From assembly GCF_000621445.1 (NCBI RefSeq), contig NZ_KK211277.1:408373-472372 (forward strand): a DNA stretch of 64,000 nucleotides. Reading direction: 5' to 3'. Below the pieces are notes generated by a model, which was given only the letters and a program-made list of their open reading frames with translations, made no database searches and had not been told where the DNA came from. Each line of letters opens with the position of its first letter. The stretch's first letter is position 1. Source of the stretch: Alkalihalobacillus bogoriensis ATCC BAA-922 (GTDB lineage Bacteria; Bacillota; Bacilli; Bacillales; Bacillaceae_F). The position numbers were made by a program, and so were the translations under genes. Below, one piece after another: positions 9,751 to 18,046 of the stretch.

Positions 9751-10272
9751 TCATTGTAGCTTTCCAATCGATTGTATTAGCTGCTTTGCCACTGCTTCTT
9801 TATTCGAATAAATCGGTACTAGAGCAACTAACGACTGTTCTTTGTCGATTCCCATTTCTTTAAACCACAATGATTCGCGCTTGATCGGGATCGCATAAAT
9901 TTCACGCTTTCCCGTGTCTTCATTGATTAAAAAGTATGGATTCGTTTCCACAAGTGAAACATCCCTTAAATCAGATAGCTCATATAATCCGTCTGGATCA
10001 TAGGCTGCACTCATCAATTCTTCGTCAATAAGAAGTAAATCCCCATTATGTGTTGCTATTTCAGCTACTAATCTTTCAAAAGTAACAGGAAAGACAGTCA
10101 AATTATACTGACTTTCTTCAACCTCTAACACATGTTGGACATACTTATTCACTTCTTCTTGTTTTTCACTAGGAATATCAGCAAACATTAAAATCGTGAA
10201 TTGATCATTCGATTGGCTACACCCTATCATACTAAGTAAAATGAAAACGAAAAAATACTTTCTATACTTCAT
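9751..10272 (-). CDS. yteS: YteS-like lipoprotein of the rhamnogalacturonan cluster
   Basis: 173 aa from the ATG behind AGGTG; a GTG three codons earlier is the alternative. A basic N-terminus, hydrophobic core and lipobox (LSMIGC) predict a lipoprotein. The mature part starts like a solute-binding protein (FTILMFADIPSEK) but is far too short to be one. Its place beside the GH105 and DUF624 genes is that of yteS next to yteR and yteU in B. subtilis. It may assist sugar capture by the ABC importer; no function is proven. Confidence 0.65.
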   Translation of the reverse strand: MKYRKYFFVFILLSMIGCSQSNDQFTILMFADIPSEKQEEVNKYVQHVLEVEESQYNLTVFPVTFERLVAEIATHNGDLLLIDEELMSAAYDPDGLYELSDLRDVSLVETNPYFLINEDTGKREIYAIPIKRESLWFKEMGIDKEQSLVALVPIYSNKEAVAKQLIQSIGKLQ

Positions 10273-10288
10273 GAAATACACCTAAGCA

Positions 10289-11404
10289 TCATTCATTTCC
10301 ATCTTCAATTTTCTTTACTTGCATACTTGCTAACACAAAGGCACCAACACCATGTAAATCATTTTCGCTCGTTTCACGGCTGACATAATAGTCATACACC
10401 CCAATGGATGTGCCAATACAAATGCGCGTTAACACGAATTGCCCTTGTTCGTTTTCTTGAACACAATGAGTAAGAAGACCTTCATACGCTTTCTTAACCT
10501 GTTCATAATACGTTTTATCAACTAGTCCTAATTTGATCGCTTTAGCGATTGCATAAACGAATAAACTAGAACAAGAGCTCTCAATCCAATTATCTTCTAG
10601 GTGTCCTTTATCGATAATTTGGAACCATAACCCTGTGTTTTCATCTTGATAGCGAACGATATCCGCAACGAATTGTTGCAACACTTCAACTAATGTTTGT
10701 CTTTTTGGGTGGTTTTCTGGCAACAGGTCAATCATATCAACGAGTGCCATTCCATACCATCCTAAAGACCGTCCCCAAATTTCTGGTGCCGTATTCGTAT
10801 CCGGTACATTCCAAGCTGTTTTTCCACTTTCATCCCAACCATGAAAATATAAGCCAGTTTTTTCATCCTTCGTATGTTTTCGCATTAAAGATTCTTGATA
10901 TAAGACAAGGTCAACTAATTCTGGTTCATCGAATTGCTGCCCATATTGAAGTGTGAAAGGACCGGCCATATACAATCCATCTAACCACATTTGATACGGA
11001 TATTTATCTTTGTGCCAAAAGCCACCTTCACTTGTTTTGTTAATCGTATTTAATAGATTTCTTAATTTTGAAGCTGCAATTTTATAACGTTCTTCCTTTG
11101 TTTCCTGATAAAGAGGGAATAAAAGCAAACCTGGTTGAATTGCATCAAGTTGGTCTCGTTCAAAATAAAAGTTCCCATGTTCATCAACTAATTTATCGAC
11201 ATACTCTTTGAAGTAATGAAAATACTGTTCATTTTTTGTTTCTTGCCAAACACTATACATCCCACATAAAAATACTCCTTGATGGTAATGCCAACGATAG
11301 GCGGGTGGTAATAATATCGGTTCATATTGTCCCATTACACTTTGACACGCTTTTTCTGCCCATTCCAACACATTTTTCCCATTTATCGCAACAACTTTTT
11401 CCAT
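10289..11404 (-). CDS. yteR: GH105 unsaturated rhamnogalacturonyl/galacturonyl hydrolase
   Basis: 371 aa, almost the length of B. subtilis YteR. It removes the delta-4,5-unsaturated uronate left at the non-reducing end by pectate lyases, giving 5-keto-4-deoxyuronate. The (alpha/alpha)6 fold is indicated by RWHYHQG, YPYQMWLDGLYMAGPF (catalytic Asp), WGRSLGWYGMALVDM and the late CIGTSIGVYDYY motif. It has no signal peptide, so it acts in the cytoplasm on imported oligosaccharides. It lies 16 bp before the YteS-like gene and has AGGGAGG before its ATG. Confidence 0.9.
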   Translation of the reverse strand: MEKVVAINGKNVLEWAEKACQSVMGQYEPILLPPAYRWHYHQGVFLCGMYSVWQETKNEQYFHYFKEYVDKLVDEHGNFYFERDQLDAIQPGLLLFPLYQETKEERYKIAASKLRNLLNTINKTSEGGFWHKDKYPYQMWLDGLYMAGPFTLQYGQQFDEPELVDLVLYQESLMRKHTKDEKTGLYFHGWDESGKTAWNVPDTNTAPEIWGRSLGWYGMALVDMIDLLPENHPKRQTLVEVLQQFVADIVRYQDENTGLWFQIIDKGHLEDNWIESSCSSLFVYAIAKAIKLGLVDKTYYEQVKKAYEGLLTHCVQENEQGQFVLTRICIGTSIGVYDYYVSRETSENDLHGVGAFVLASMQVKKIEDGNE

Positions 11405-11432
11405 TTTTCTTTTCCTCCCTTTATACTTTTAT

Positions 11433-12923
11433 CTAGTCACAAGCAAGATAATGTTCTTCTTTTTGTGCTTGCTTACCTAAAACATAAACATCTTCACAAT
11501 TTTTCAGTTGTATCACAGATGTATTAGCATGTATTTTCGGCATTTCCACATTGTCTAATTGAACATGTTTTGTTTCTATTAATTGAATTGCTGACCCTTG
11601 CCGCGTTTGAATATGAACATCGTGACAAGTCAATCTATGAATATATTTCCCAAACATCCCGGCTCCCGCCATGATTAGCGTTTCTTGCACCATATCTGGT
11701 TCTCCCCCTTGCTCTAGAGGGTCTTCTATCGTTTCAATCGTGACATGCCGAAGGGAAACATCTTCAATTGGTTTTTCAGGTAACCCATATAGAAAACCTG
11801 CAGCAGCACGACACTGCTTTGCTGTGATTTGGTGGAGTTGAATATGTTTGATTGTTGGTGTCTTTTCAGTAATTTCGACTGCTTCTGGACTTGACATGAG
11901 CGGGTCATGCTCATCAATCCCATATCGATAAAATGAATTAATCGTAAATGGACATAACACATGTTCCATGTATACATTGGAAATAAGAATATTTTCAATA
12001 TATCCACCACGAGCACGATTCGTTTTCAAGCGAATCCCACGGTCTGTTCCTATAAACAAGCAATTCGATACCGTTACGTTTCGAATCCCGCCTGAATTTT
12101 CACTTCCAAAAACAACACCACCATGACCAGCTTTCATCGTGCAATTTTGTACCGTCACATGTTCTGTAGGTCTTGCTATGTTACGACCATCTTCATTTAT
12201 GCCTGATTTTAAACAAAGACAATCGTCTCCAACATCAAAATGACAATTGGAAACTCGGACATATGTGCAAGAATCAAGGTCTAAGCCATCACCGTTAGGA
12301 GCATCGGCTGGATTTTTAAATGTTACTTTATCAACTGTTACATCATGGCAATACACAAAATGTGTATTCCAAAATGGCGAGTTTTGTAGCGTTACCCCTT
12401 CAAGTAAAACATGCTCACATTCAAACAGCTGCAAAAGCGGTGGTCGCAAAAATTGAGATTCCCATTCAACTAGATTTGTTTTTATCGCTAGCTTTTCATG
12501 ATTTAATTGTTTTAATATTTCTGTAATCGTAGAATGATAGGTCTCCCCTTTTTTTAATTGATGATACACATTCCACCAAGCTTCTCCTTGTCCCTCTAAT
12601 ATTCCACGACCTGTAATAGTAACATTTTTCAAGCCATTTCCATAAAGCAAAGGCGAAAATCCATAACACTCATAACCAGACCAACGCGTACGAACAGGGG
12701 AATACCGTTGAAATTCCGGATAAAAGATGACAATAGCTCCCGCTTCGACTTGAAGAGTGATATTACTTTTTAGTTCAATCGGTCCAGTTCTATATTGGCC
12801 AGCAGGGATAACAACAGTTCCTCCACCTGCTTTTGTGCAAGCGTTAATCGCCGTTGTAATTGCCTCTGTATTATCGGTTTTATTATCGCCTTTACCACCG
12901 AAATCGAAAATGTTGTAATACAC
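11433..12923 (-). CDS. GH28 polygalacturonase, intracellular
   Basis: 496 aa from a GTG behind AAGGGGAAA. Hydrolyses alpha-1,4-galacturonosyl bonds or the alternating rhamnogalacturonan backbone. The GH28 active-site set is complete: NGDGLDLD, DVGDDCLCLKSG, AGHGGVVFGSE and RGIRLKTNRARGG. No signal peptide is present, so an oligosaccharide-trimming role in the cytoplasm is likely. It sits between kdgF and GH105 in the same operon. Confidence 0.92.
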   Translation of the reverse strand: MYYNIFDFGGKGDNKTDNTEAITTAINACTKAGGGTVVIPAGQYRTGPIELKSNITLQVEAGAIVIFYPEFQRYSPVRTRWSGYECYGFSPLLYGNGLKNVTITGRGILEGQGEAWWNVYHQLKKGETYHSTITEILKQLNHEKLAIKTNLVEWESQFLRPPLLQLFECEHVLLEGVTLQNSPFWNTHFVYCHDVTVDKVTFKNPADAPNGDGLDLDSCTYVRVSNCHFDVGDDCLCLKSGINEDGRNIARPTEHVTVQNCTMKAGHGGVVFGSENSGGIRNVTVSNCLFIGTDRGIRLKTNRARGGYIENILISNVYMEHVLCPFTINSFYRYGIDEHDPLMSSPEAVEITEKTPTIKHIQLHQITAKQCRAAAGFLYGLPEKPIEDVSLRHVTIETIEDPLEQGGEPDMVQETLIMAGAGMFGKYIHRLTCHDVHIQTRQGSAIQLIETKHVQLDNVEMPKIHANTSVIQLKNCEDVYVLGKQAQKEEHYLACD

Positions 12924-12941
12924 TCGGTTTCCCCTTCTTTC

Positions 12942-13253
12942 CTATGAGTCTAGTAAATCCTCTCTTACTGGTGTAAATGTATCAATTAACTTTCCTTTTT
13001 CAATCGCAACTACTCCATGTAACGCACCACCTGGAATATATAATGTGTCTCCTTGCTGTAGCTTGACTTTTTTTCCATCAACCTCAAATTCAAACACACC
13101 TTCTATGCAATACGTATATTGCTCATGATGATGATAATGCAAAGCACCGACTGCACCTGCTTCAAACTCAACTTCCATCATCATCAATTGATTACCTGGT
13201 GGGTGAATTTTTCGTTTTACACCTGTGTCAACTACTTCCCATTGTCCGATCAT
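12942..13253 (-). CDS. kdgF: KdgF-type cupin (unsaturated uronate ring opening)
   Basis: 103 aa. KdgF proteins speed conversion of delta-4,5-unsaturated galacturonate to linear 5-keto-4-deoxyuronate. The single cupin holds the expected metal ligands: a His-rich LHYHHHEQYTYC stretch and a later His in IPGGALHG. The start was put at the ATG nine bases after AAGGAA; the GTG three codons upstream is the alternative. It overlaps the MFS gene by 26 bp, so translation is probably coupled. The context of GH105, GH28 and PL9 supports the call. Confidence 0.85.
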   Translation of the reverse strand: MIGQWEVVDTGVKRKIHPPGNQLMMMEVEFEAGAVGALHYHHHEQYTYCIEGVFEFEVDGKKVKLQQGDTLYIPGGALHGVVAIEKGKLIDTFTPVREDLLDS

Positions 13254-14469
13254 ACGTACCACTTCCTTTTCTCTTTTCTTTCGTAATAAGAGGAATGAAC
13301 ATCTGTATTCCTAGCACAAATGCAAGTACCCATGGAATCGTCTGCATATTGATTTCAGTTGAAAAAATCATAAAAAGAATGACACCTAAACCTCTTCCCA
13401 TATTAATAACCGCTTCTCGTAACACAACAGATTCAATGCGAAAATGGGACTGTAATGGGAGAGCATCAAGCCAAGTATAATAATAGACCGCATATGTATT
13501 CGCTTGAATCGGTTTAAAAAAAGAGTTAAAGACCATAAATAATACGACTGTGATAATAGAAATATCCCAAAATAAAATGAGTGAAGACACAAGCATTCCA
13601 ATGGCTGCAATCGTTACATTCAGTGTTGTTCCATTCTCAGTTGCAGTTCGTGACAAAATATAACTAGCGATAATAGATACTACTAAAAAGACGATATTCA
13701 TATAGCCAACAAAGCTCTCATTCGGGAAAATTGAAAATAATAAAATTGGCGGTATATACATTAAAATCCCTTGTGGAAACCCGATAATAAACCAACCAAT
13801 TAAAGAATGACCAAATCCTGGCTGTCTTTTAAGCAGTAACGGTATATATTTCATATAATATTGCTTATGATGTGTTCCCTGCTCTTTAATTTGAAAACTA
13901 CCGATCGTCGCTATGACAAACATAAGAAAAGCAAAAGAAAAAACTATGCTATATCCCGTTAAATCTGAATTTATACTAATGACAACACCAGCCGCTGCAG
14001 GTCCAACTAAATTCGCTAACCCCATCACAATTTGATTCCAACCTAAATAGCGATGTCGATTTTCATGGTTTGACACTTCATGGGCTAATGTAAAATAACT
14101 AAGCCAATACGCTGCTTGTGAAACCCCGCGAAACAACGCAAACCAAATAAAATAATGAACCATATTTTCTTGTGTTAAAACAATTCCTAAGTAAAAAAGA
14201 GCTGTTAACCATATTCCATAGCGATAAATGACTAAATGACCTTTTTGTTTTGCAAACTTTCCAATAACAAGTGTCGCTACTACTTGTGAAAGAATTGCCG
14301 TTACATTAAAAACTCCATTTACTAGTAAACTCTCTGTTAGTCGCCATAAATATAAATTAATAAATATAATTGATAGTGAATTACCAAATTGAAAGATGGC
14401 ATGGTTAATGAGGGTGTATACCGCTTGATTTGATAATTTTTTTTCTTTTGGCACTGCAAATCTTAGCAT
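13228..14469 (-). CDS. MFS transporter of the pectin operon
   Basis: 413 aa with about 12 membrane segments (N-terminal YLWRLTESLLVNGVFNVT; RGVSQAAYWLSYF in the middle). It resembles the YqgE-type MFS proteins of Bacillus. A role in uptake or export of uronates or short oligomers is inferred only from its position next to kdgF. AGGGAG precedes the ATG. Confidence 0.75.
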   Translation of the reverse strand: MLRFAVPKEKKLSNQAVYTLINHAIFQFGNSLSIIFINLYLWRLTESLLVNGVFNVTAILSQVVATLVIGKFAKQKGHLVIYRYGIWLTALFYLGIVLTQENMVHYFIWFALFRGVSQAAYWLSYFTLAHEVSNHENRHRYLGWNQIVMGLANLVGPAAAGVVISINSDLTGYSIVFSFAFLMFVIATIGSFQIKEQGTHHKQYYMKYIPLLLKRQPGFGHSLIGWFIIGFPQGILMYIPPILLFSIFPNESFVGYMNIVFLVVSIIASYILSRTATENGTTLNVTIAAIGMLVSSLILFWDISIITVVLFMVFNSFFKPIQANTYAVYYYTWLDALPLQSHFRIESVVLREAVINMGRGLGVILFMIFSTEINMQTIPWVLAFVLGIQMFIPLITKEKRKGSGTYDRTMGSS

Positions 14470-14520
14470 TCATCACACTTCTCCCTGCCCATATAAACAA
14501 ACTAAGCATCGTGTCGTTTT

Positions 14521-15627
14521 TTATAAATAAGAATAAAACTGGTCGCTTCCTTTAATTGGCGCTGCTTTTTGTCCAGCTAAGCGATGACATTGTAATCGAA
14601 TGAGTGTCGCTTGTGTCGTTGCATTCATATCACCTTCCACTTTCCCTCTCCCTAGCAATACAGGTTCTGGCATCAACGGATAATGTTCACCTTCTTTAAT
14701 TTGGGCCACATTTGGGGCTGGTGGTGATCCTTGTCGCTCTCGTGAAAATCCCCCATCACATCGTTTTAATTTGCTCATATTTTCAAATGTGATTGTCAGT
14801 ATTTCTACTAATTCCTTTTCCGGAATCTCAACATTCATATAGGAAAGTAGGTCAATCGGGTTGCGAATATAACACATATCCTCTGCTTGCTCTGTTCGCA
14901 AACAAGTTAAAATACTTTGATAGATTTTCTCCTTATGCGGAAATGGAACTTGATATTTACTGAAAAACGTATACAGCTTAAACGTTCCTGATAGCTGAAC
15001 ATATAAACTTCCTTCCCCCCATAAGCCCGTTTCTTTATTTTGGCGTTGTTGTAAATACTGAACCGCTTCATTCACAAAACGTTTTTGTTCATTGTGAGGT
15101 AATTCTTCCATATACACACAAGAAGTCGCAAATAGATCACAGCCCCGCCAGCTATTTGAAAAATTAATCGTATCCCAATGGGTGCGATAAGCTTCTATCG
15201 ATTGCACATACGGTGGAGCAGTCTCAGAAGCAACAGGTAAAGGATACAATGGAGAAGCACCAAGTCGTCGCAAGCTTCCTACCGCATAGCTAAGCGCACG
15301 GTGAACCATGACTTCATCTTGTTTCATCAATGGATTCACATCATAAAAGTAACCAGTGCTATCTTGTTTTTTTTGAAAAAAGTCAACTAGTTGTTTCTTC
15401 ATTTGGTCCGGCATATTGTCTAGTAATTCATTTCGATGCAAAATATTTAATGCTTGTGCTGTCGATTCAATATCAGGGGAGAAATATTCATCATTGATTG
15501 AACTTTGCGCGTAATAAAACCCACCTGATCTTTTGTCATATTGGCTAGCGAGCCATTGAAATATTTCATCAAATACATCTTCCATCTCCATAAATAAATC
15601 GTTCAGTTCATTGACTATAGAAGTCAT
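14521..15627 (-). CDS. Unknown 368-aa protein, probably an alpha/alpha toroid
   Basis: Not recognised. There is no signal peptide or membrane segment, so it is cytoplasmic. Helix-rich repeats with short conserved turns (KRSGGFYYAQ, DSTGYFYDVN, KETGLWGEGSLY, RCDGGFSRERQGS) recur roughly every 50-60 residues, as in (alpha/alpha)6-barrel or prenyltransferase/cyclase-like toroids and in glycoside hydrolases such as GH88/GH105. Conserved-looking acidic, Trp and Arg residues (NSWRGCDLF; GRGKVEGDMNATTQ) could form an active site. It lies between the permeases and the MFS/kdgF genes, so an enzyme for a pectic side chain or modified oligosaccharide is possible. The start has GGAGATGG upstream. Confidence 0.55.
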   Translation of the reverse strand: MTSIVNELNDLFMEMEDVFDEIFQWLASQYDKRSGGFYYAQSSINDEYFSPDIESTAQALNILHRNELLDNMPDQMKKQLVDFFQKKQDSTGYFYDVNPLMKQDEVMVHRALSYAVGSLRRLGASPLYPLPVASETAPPYVQSIEAYRTHWDTINFSNSWRGCDLFATSCVYMEELPHNEQKRFVNEAVQYLQQRQNKETGLWGEGSLYVQLSGTFKLYTFFSKYQVPFPHKEKIYQSILTCLRTEQAEDMCYIRNPIDLLSYMNVEIPEKELVEILTITFENMSKLKRCDGGFSRERQGSPPAPNVAQIKEGEHYPLMPEPVLLGRGKVEGDMNATTQATLIRLQCHRLAGQKAAPIKGSDQFYSYL

Positions 15628-15683
15628 TTGTCACCATCTCCAACGTATTTACTTGAAAGGTTACACATCGTAACCTTTCATGA

Positions 15684-16559
15684 CTATCCTTTTACAGAAC
15701 CGATAAGAGCTCCTTTGGCAAAGTATTTTTGCAAAAATGGATAAACGATAAGAACAGGAATGGTAGCGACGACAATAACAGCCATTTTAATCGTGATTTC
15801 CGGCGGTGGAACACTCGAAAATTCCGAACTATCATAATTTAACCCACTTGCTAATACAACAATTTGCCGTAATAATACTTGAACAGGCCATTTGGAAGAA
15901 TCACTTAAATAAAGAATCGCATGCATGTACGTGTTCCAATACGTCACTGCATAAAACAATGAAATTGTCGCGATTGCAGGCATAGAACATGGAATAACGA
16001 TCCTAAATAAAATCCCAAAATCACTACAGCCATCAATTTTCGCTGATTCTTCTAACCCTGCCGGAAGATTTTGAAAAAAGCTTTTTAAAATAATCATATT
16101 AAATGCATTTATCGCGACTGGAATTACTAACGCAGCCAAAGAATTCAGTAACCCTGTTTGCTGAACTACTAAAAAGGTTGGTATCATTCCACCATTAAAC
16201 AACAATGTAAAAACGATGAAAAACATAATAAATCTTCGGCCGACTAAATCTTTACGAGAAAGCCCATACGCAGTTAACGTCGATAAAAACATACTAAACA
16301 ACGTTCCCCCGACCGTCACCCCGATTGATACCATCATCGCACGCATAATCGTATCGGTTGAAAAAATATACCGGTACGCATCCAAGCTCCATACAGTAGG
16401 AATTAATACGAATTTCTTTTGAGCTAATTCTGCACTTGTTGTAAACGAAGCCGCCACAACATGAATAAACGGCAATACACAAAGAAGCGCGATAATCGTT
16501 AATATCGTAATATTTGTTATATTGAATAGGCGACTGCCTAATGATTTATCCCCAACCAT
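15684..16559 (-). CDS. CUT1 ABC sugar permease (YtcP/LplC type)
   Basis: 291 aa with six membrane segments and the EAA loop (EESAKIDGCSDFGILFRIVIPCSMPAI). It is the second membrane subunit of an importer in the YtcP/LplC branch that serves rhamnogalacturonan-type oligosaccharides in Bacillus. It lies 23 bp after the first permease, behind AAGGAGG. No ATPase gene is present; these systems usually share an MsmX-type ATPase encoded elsewhere. Confidence 0.9.
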   Translation of the reverse strand: MVGDKSLGSRLFNITNITILTIIALLCVLPFIHVVAASFTTSAELAQKKFVLIPTVWSLDAYRYIFSTDTIMRAMMVSIGVTVGGTLFSMFLSTLTAYGLSRKDLVGRRFIMFFIVFTLLFNGGMIPTFLVVQQTGLLNSLAALVIPVAINAFNMIILKSFFQNLPAGLEESAKIDGCSDFGILFRIVIPCSMPAIATISLFYAVTYWNTYMHAILYLSDSSKWPVQVLLRQIVVLASGLNYDSSEFSSVPPPEITIKMAVIVVATIPVLIVYPFLQKYFAKGALIGSVKG

Positions 16560-16582
16560 CTTTGTTCCTCCTTACTAGAATT

Positions 16583-17545
16583 TTAGTAGACACCTTCTTC
16601 ACCTGCTTTTTTCGCAAGCCAGTTTGCGAAAATAACTAAGATCAATCCGACAAGTCCTTTAAAAAATCCAACTGCGGTACTATAACTAAATTGACCTTGT
16701 TTCAGTCCTGCCGTATACACATACGTGTCGAAAATTTCACCTACTTCACGGTTTGAAGCATTTAATAATAAGTACACATGTTCAAATCCAAGCTCTAGTA
16801 CATCACCAATTTTTAAAATTAATAATACGACAATTACGCTTCGAATCGCCGGTAGCGTAATATGCCACATTTGCCGTAAGCGATTCGCACCGTCCATTTT
16901 TGCCGCTTCATATAGTTGTGGATCGACGGCTGCAATTGCTGCTAAGAAGATTATCGTTCCCCAACCTGCTTCACGCCAAATAACTTGAAGAATATACATC
17001 GGTCGGAACGTATCTGGGTTCATTAGGAAATTTATTTTTTCAAATCCTAACGATTCAATAATCGAATTTATAATTCCACCATCTAACGTTAACATCACAA
17101 AGCTGACAGATACGATAACAACCCAAGACATGAAATGTGGAATATAAATTAATGTTTGCACACTTTTCTTAAACATTTGATTTCTGACTTCATTTAGCAT
17201 TAAAGCTATAATGATAGGAATCGGGAAAAACACAAGAATTTGTAAAGCAAATAAAACAAGTGTATTTCTGAATATCATCCAAAAATCAGGACTCGTAAAA
17301 AGTCTTTCAAAATGTTTAAAACCGACCCACTCACTCCCTGTTACACCTAAATACGGTTTATAATCTTGAAATGCGATAATAAGACCGTACATGGGAATAT
17401 ATTTGTATACAAAAAAGTACAAAATTCCCGGTGCAATCATAAGATAAATCCACTTATTTTTCTTTATTCGCCTCATGAGCTCAGCTCGTTTAGCCGACTT
17501 CGGTATAGGAGGCTTTGACTTTCCAAGCGCAACTTGATTATCCAT
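16583..17545 (-). CDS. CUT1 ABC sugar permease (YteP/LplB type)
   Basis: 320 aa, six membrane segments after a basic N-terminus (KKNKWIYLMIAPGILYFFVYKYIPMYGL), and an EAA loop (YEAAKMDGANRLRQMWHITLP). First gene of the long pectin operon; the ATG follows GAAAGGAAG. It pairs with the downstream permease and with the binding protein at 18047-19588. A cre site lies 37 bp upstream of its start. Confidence 0.9.
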   Translation of the reverse strand: MDNQVALGKSKPPIPKSAKRAELMRRIKKNKWIYLMIAPGILYFFVYKYIPMYGLIIAFQDYKPYLGVTGSEWVGFKHFERLFTSPDFWMIFRNTLVLFALQILVFFPIPIIIALMLNEVRNQMFKKSVQTLIYIPHFMSWVVIVSVSFVMLTLDGGIINSIIESLGFEKINFLMNPDTFRPMYILQVIWREAGWGTIIFLAAIAAVDPQLYEAAKMDGANRLRQMWHITLPAIRSVIVVLLILKIGDVLELGFEHVYLLLNASNREVGEIFDTYVYTAGLKQGQFSYSTAVGFFKGLVGLILVIFANWLAKKAGEEGVY

Positions 17546-17581
17546 AACCTAACTTCCTTTCTGTTCAAAATGACTAGTAGA

Positions 17582-17595
17582 TGTAAACGCTTTCT
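17582..17595. promoter_or_regulatory. CcpA cre site before the pectin permease operon
   Basis: TGTAAACGCTTTCT matches the cre consensus TGWAANCGNTNWCA at 13 of 14 positions. It lies just upstream of the first permease, where CcpA-HPr(Ser-P) would repress the operon on glucose. Confidence 0.75.
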
Positions 17596-17685
17596 AGGTT
17601 TCATAGTAGTGTGTTATTGTAATTACAGCTATAATCATTACTTCATAAAGTCGTAGGAAACCTTGATTTTATTAGGGTTTCACAC

Positions 17686-17723
17686 CAAACAAAGATGATG
17701 ATTATACTGGTCATCTTTGTTTG
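17686..17723. other. Perfect 13-bp hairpin in the permease upstream region
   Basis: CAAACAAAGATGA and TCATCTTTGTTTG form a perfect stem with a 12-nt loop. Neither side is followed by a T-run, so it does not look like a terminator. It lies between the terminator of the binding-protein gene and the permease promoter region and could act in the leader RNA if transcription starts above it. Confidence 0.5.
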
Positions 17724-17778
17724 ATAATCGTGAAGTGGCAAACTGATGTTGTCATTGGAACCGTCCGTACATTTCATT

Positions 17779-17960
17779 CGGACACCTGTTCCACTATTCT
17801 TGCAAAACTCACCTGTTTTGGCTTACGTTCGGACATACGTTCCGCTATTTCACTGTTTCGCCCGCTTTTTCTCCTCTTTTTATACCAATAACGGATCTGA
17901 AGTCCGCTACAACGTTGAATTTCATAGAAAACACTTGATTAGCGGAACACATGTCCGTTA
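17779..17960. repeat. Intergenic F-F-R-R repeat, copy 1
   Basis: Two forward units (CGGACACCTGTTCCACTATT at 17779-17798; CGGACATACGTTCCGCTATT at 17830-17849) are followed by two units in inverse orientation (about 17890-17909, diverged; AGCGGAACACATGTCCGTTA at 17941-17960). The same layout recurs at 43.9 and 62.4 kb. No gene was found in this 500-bp gap; the rest holds the cre site, the hairpin and the terminator. Confidence 0.8.
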
Positions 17961-18000
17961 CCGCTACAAGCATGCTACCCATCTCGCCCTCCAAAAAGAA

Positions 18001-18037
18001 AAAGCTGGTTAAGACCCGACGGCCTTCAACCAGCTTT
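18001..18037 (-). terminator. Terminator of the pectin binding-protein gene
   Basis: AAAGCTGGTT and AACCAGCTTT pair around a 17-nt loop. On the minus strand the stem is followed by TTTTTCTTTTT. It starts 10 bp after the stop codon. Confidence 0.9.
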
Positions 18038-18046
18038 TGTTACTCA

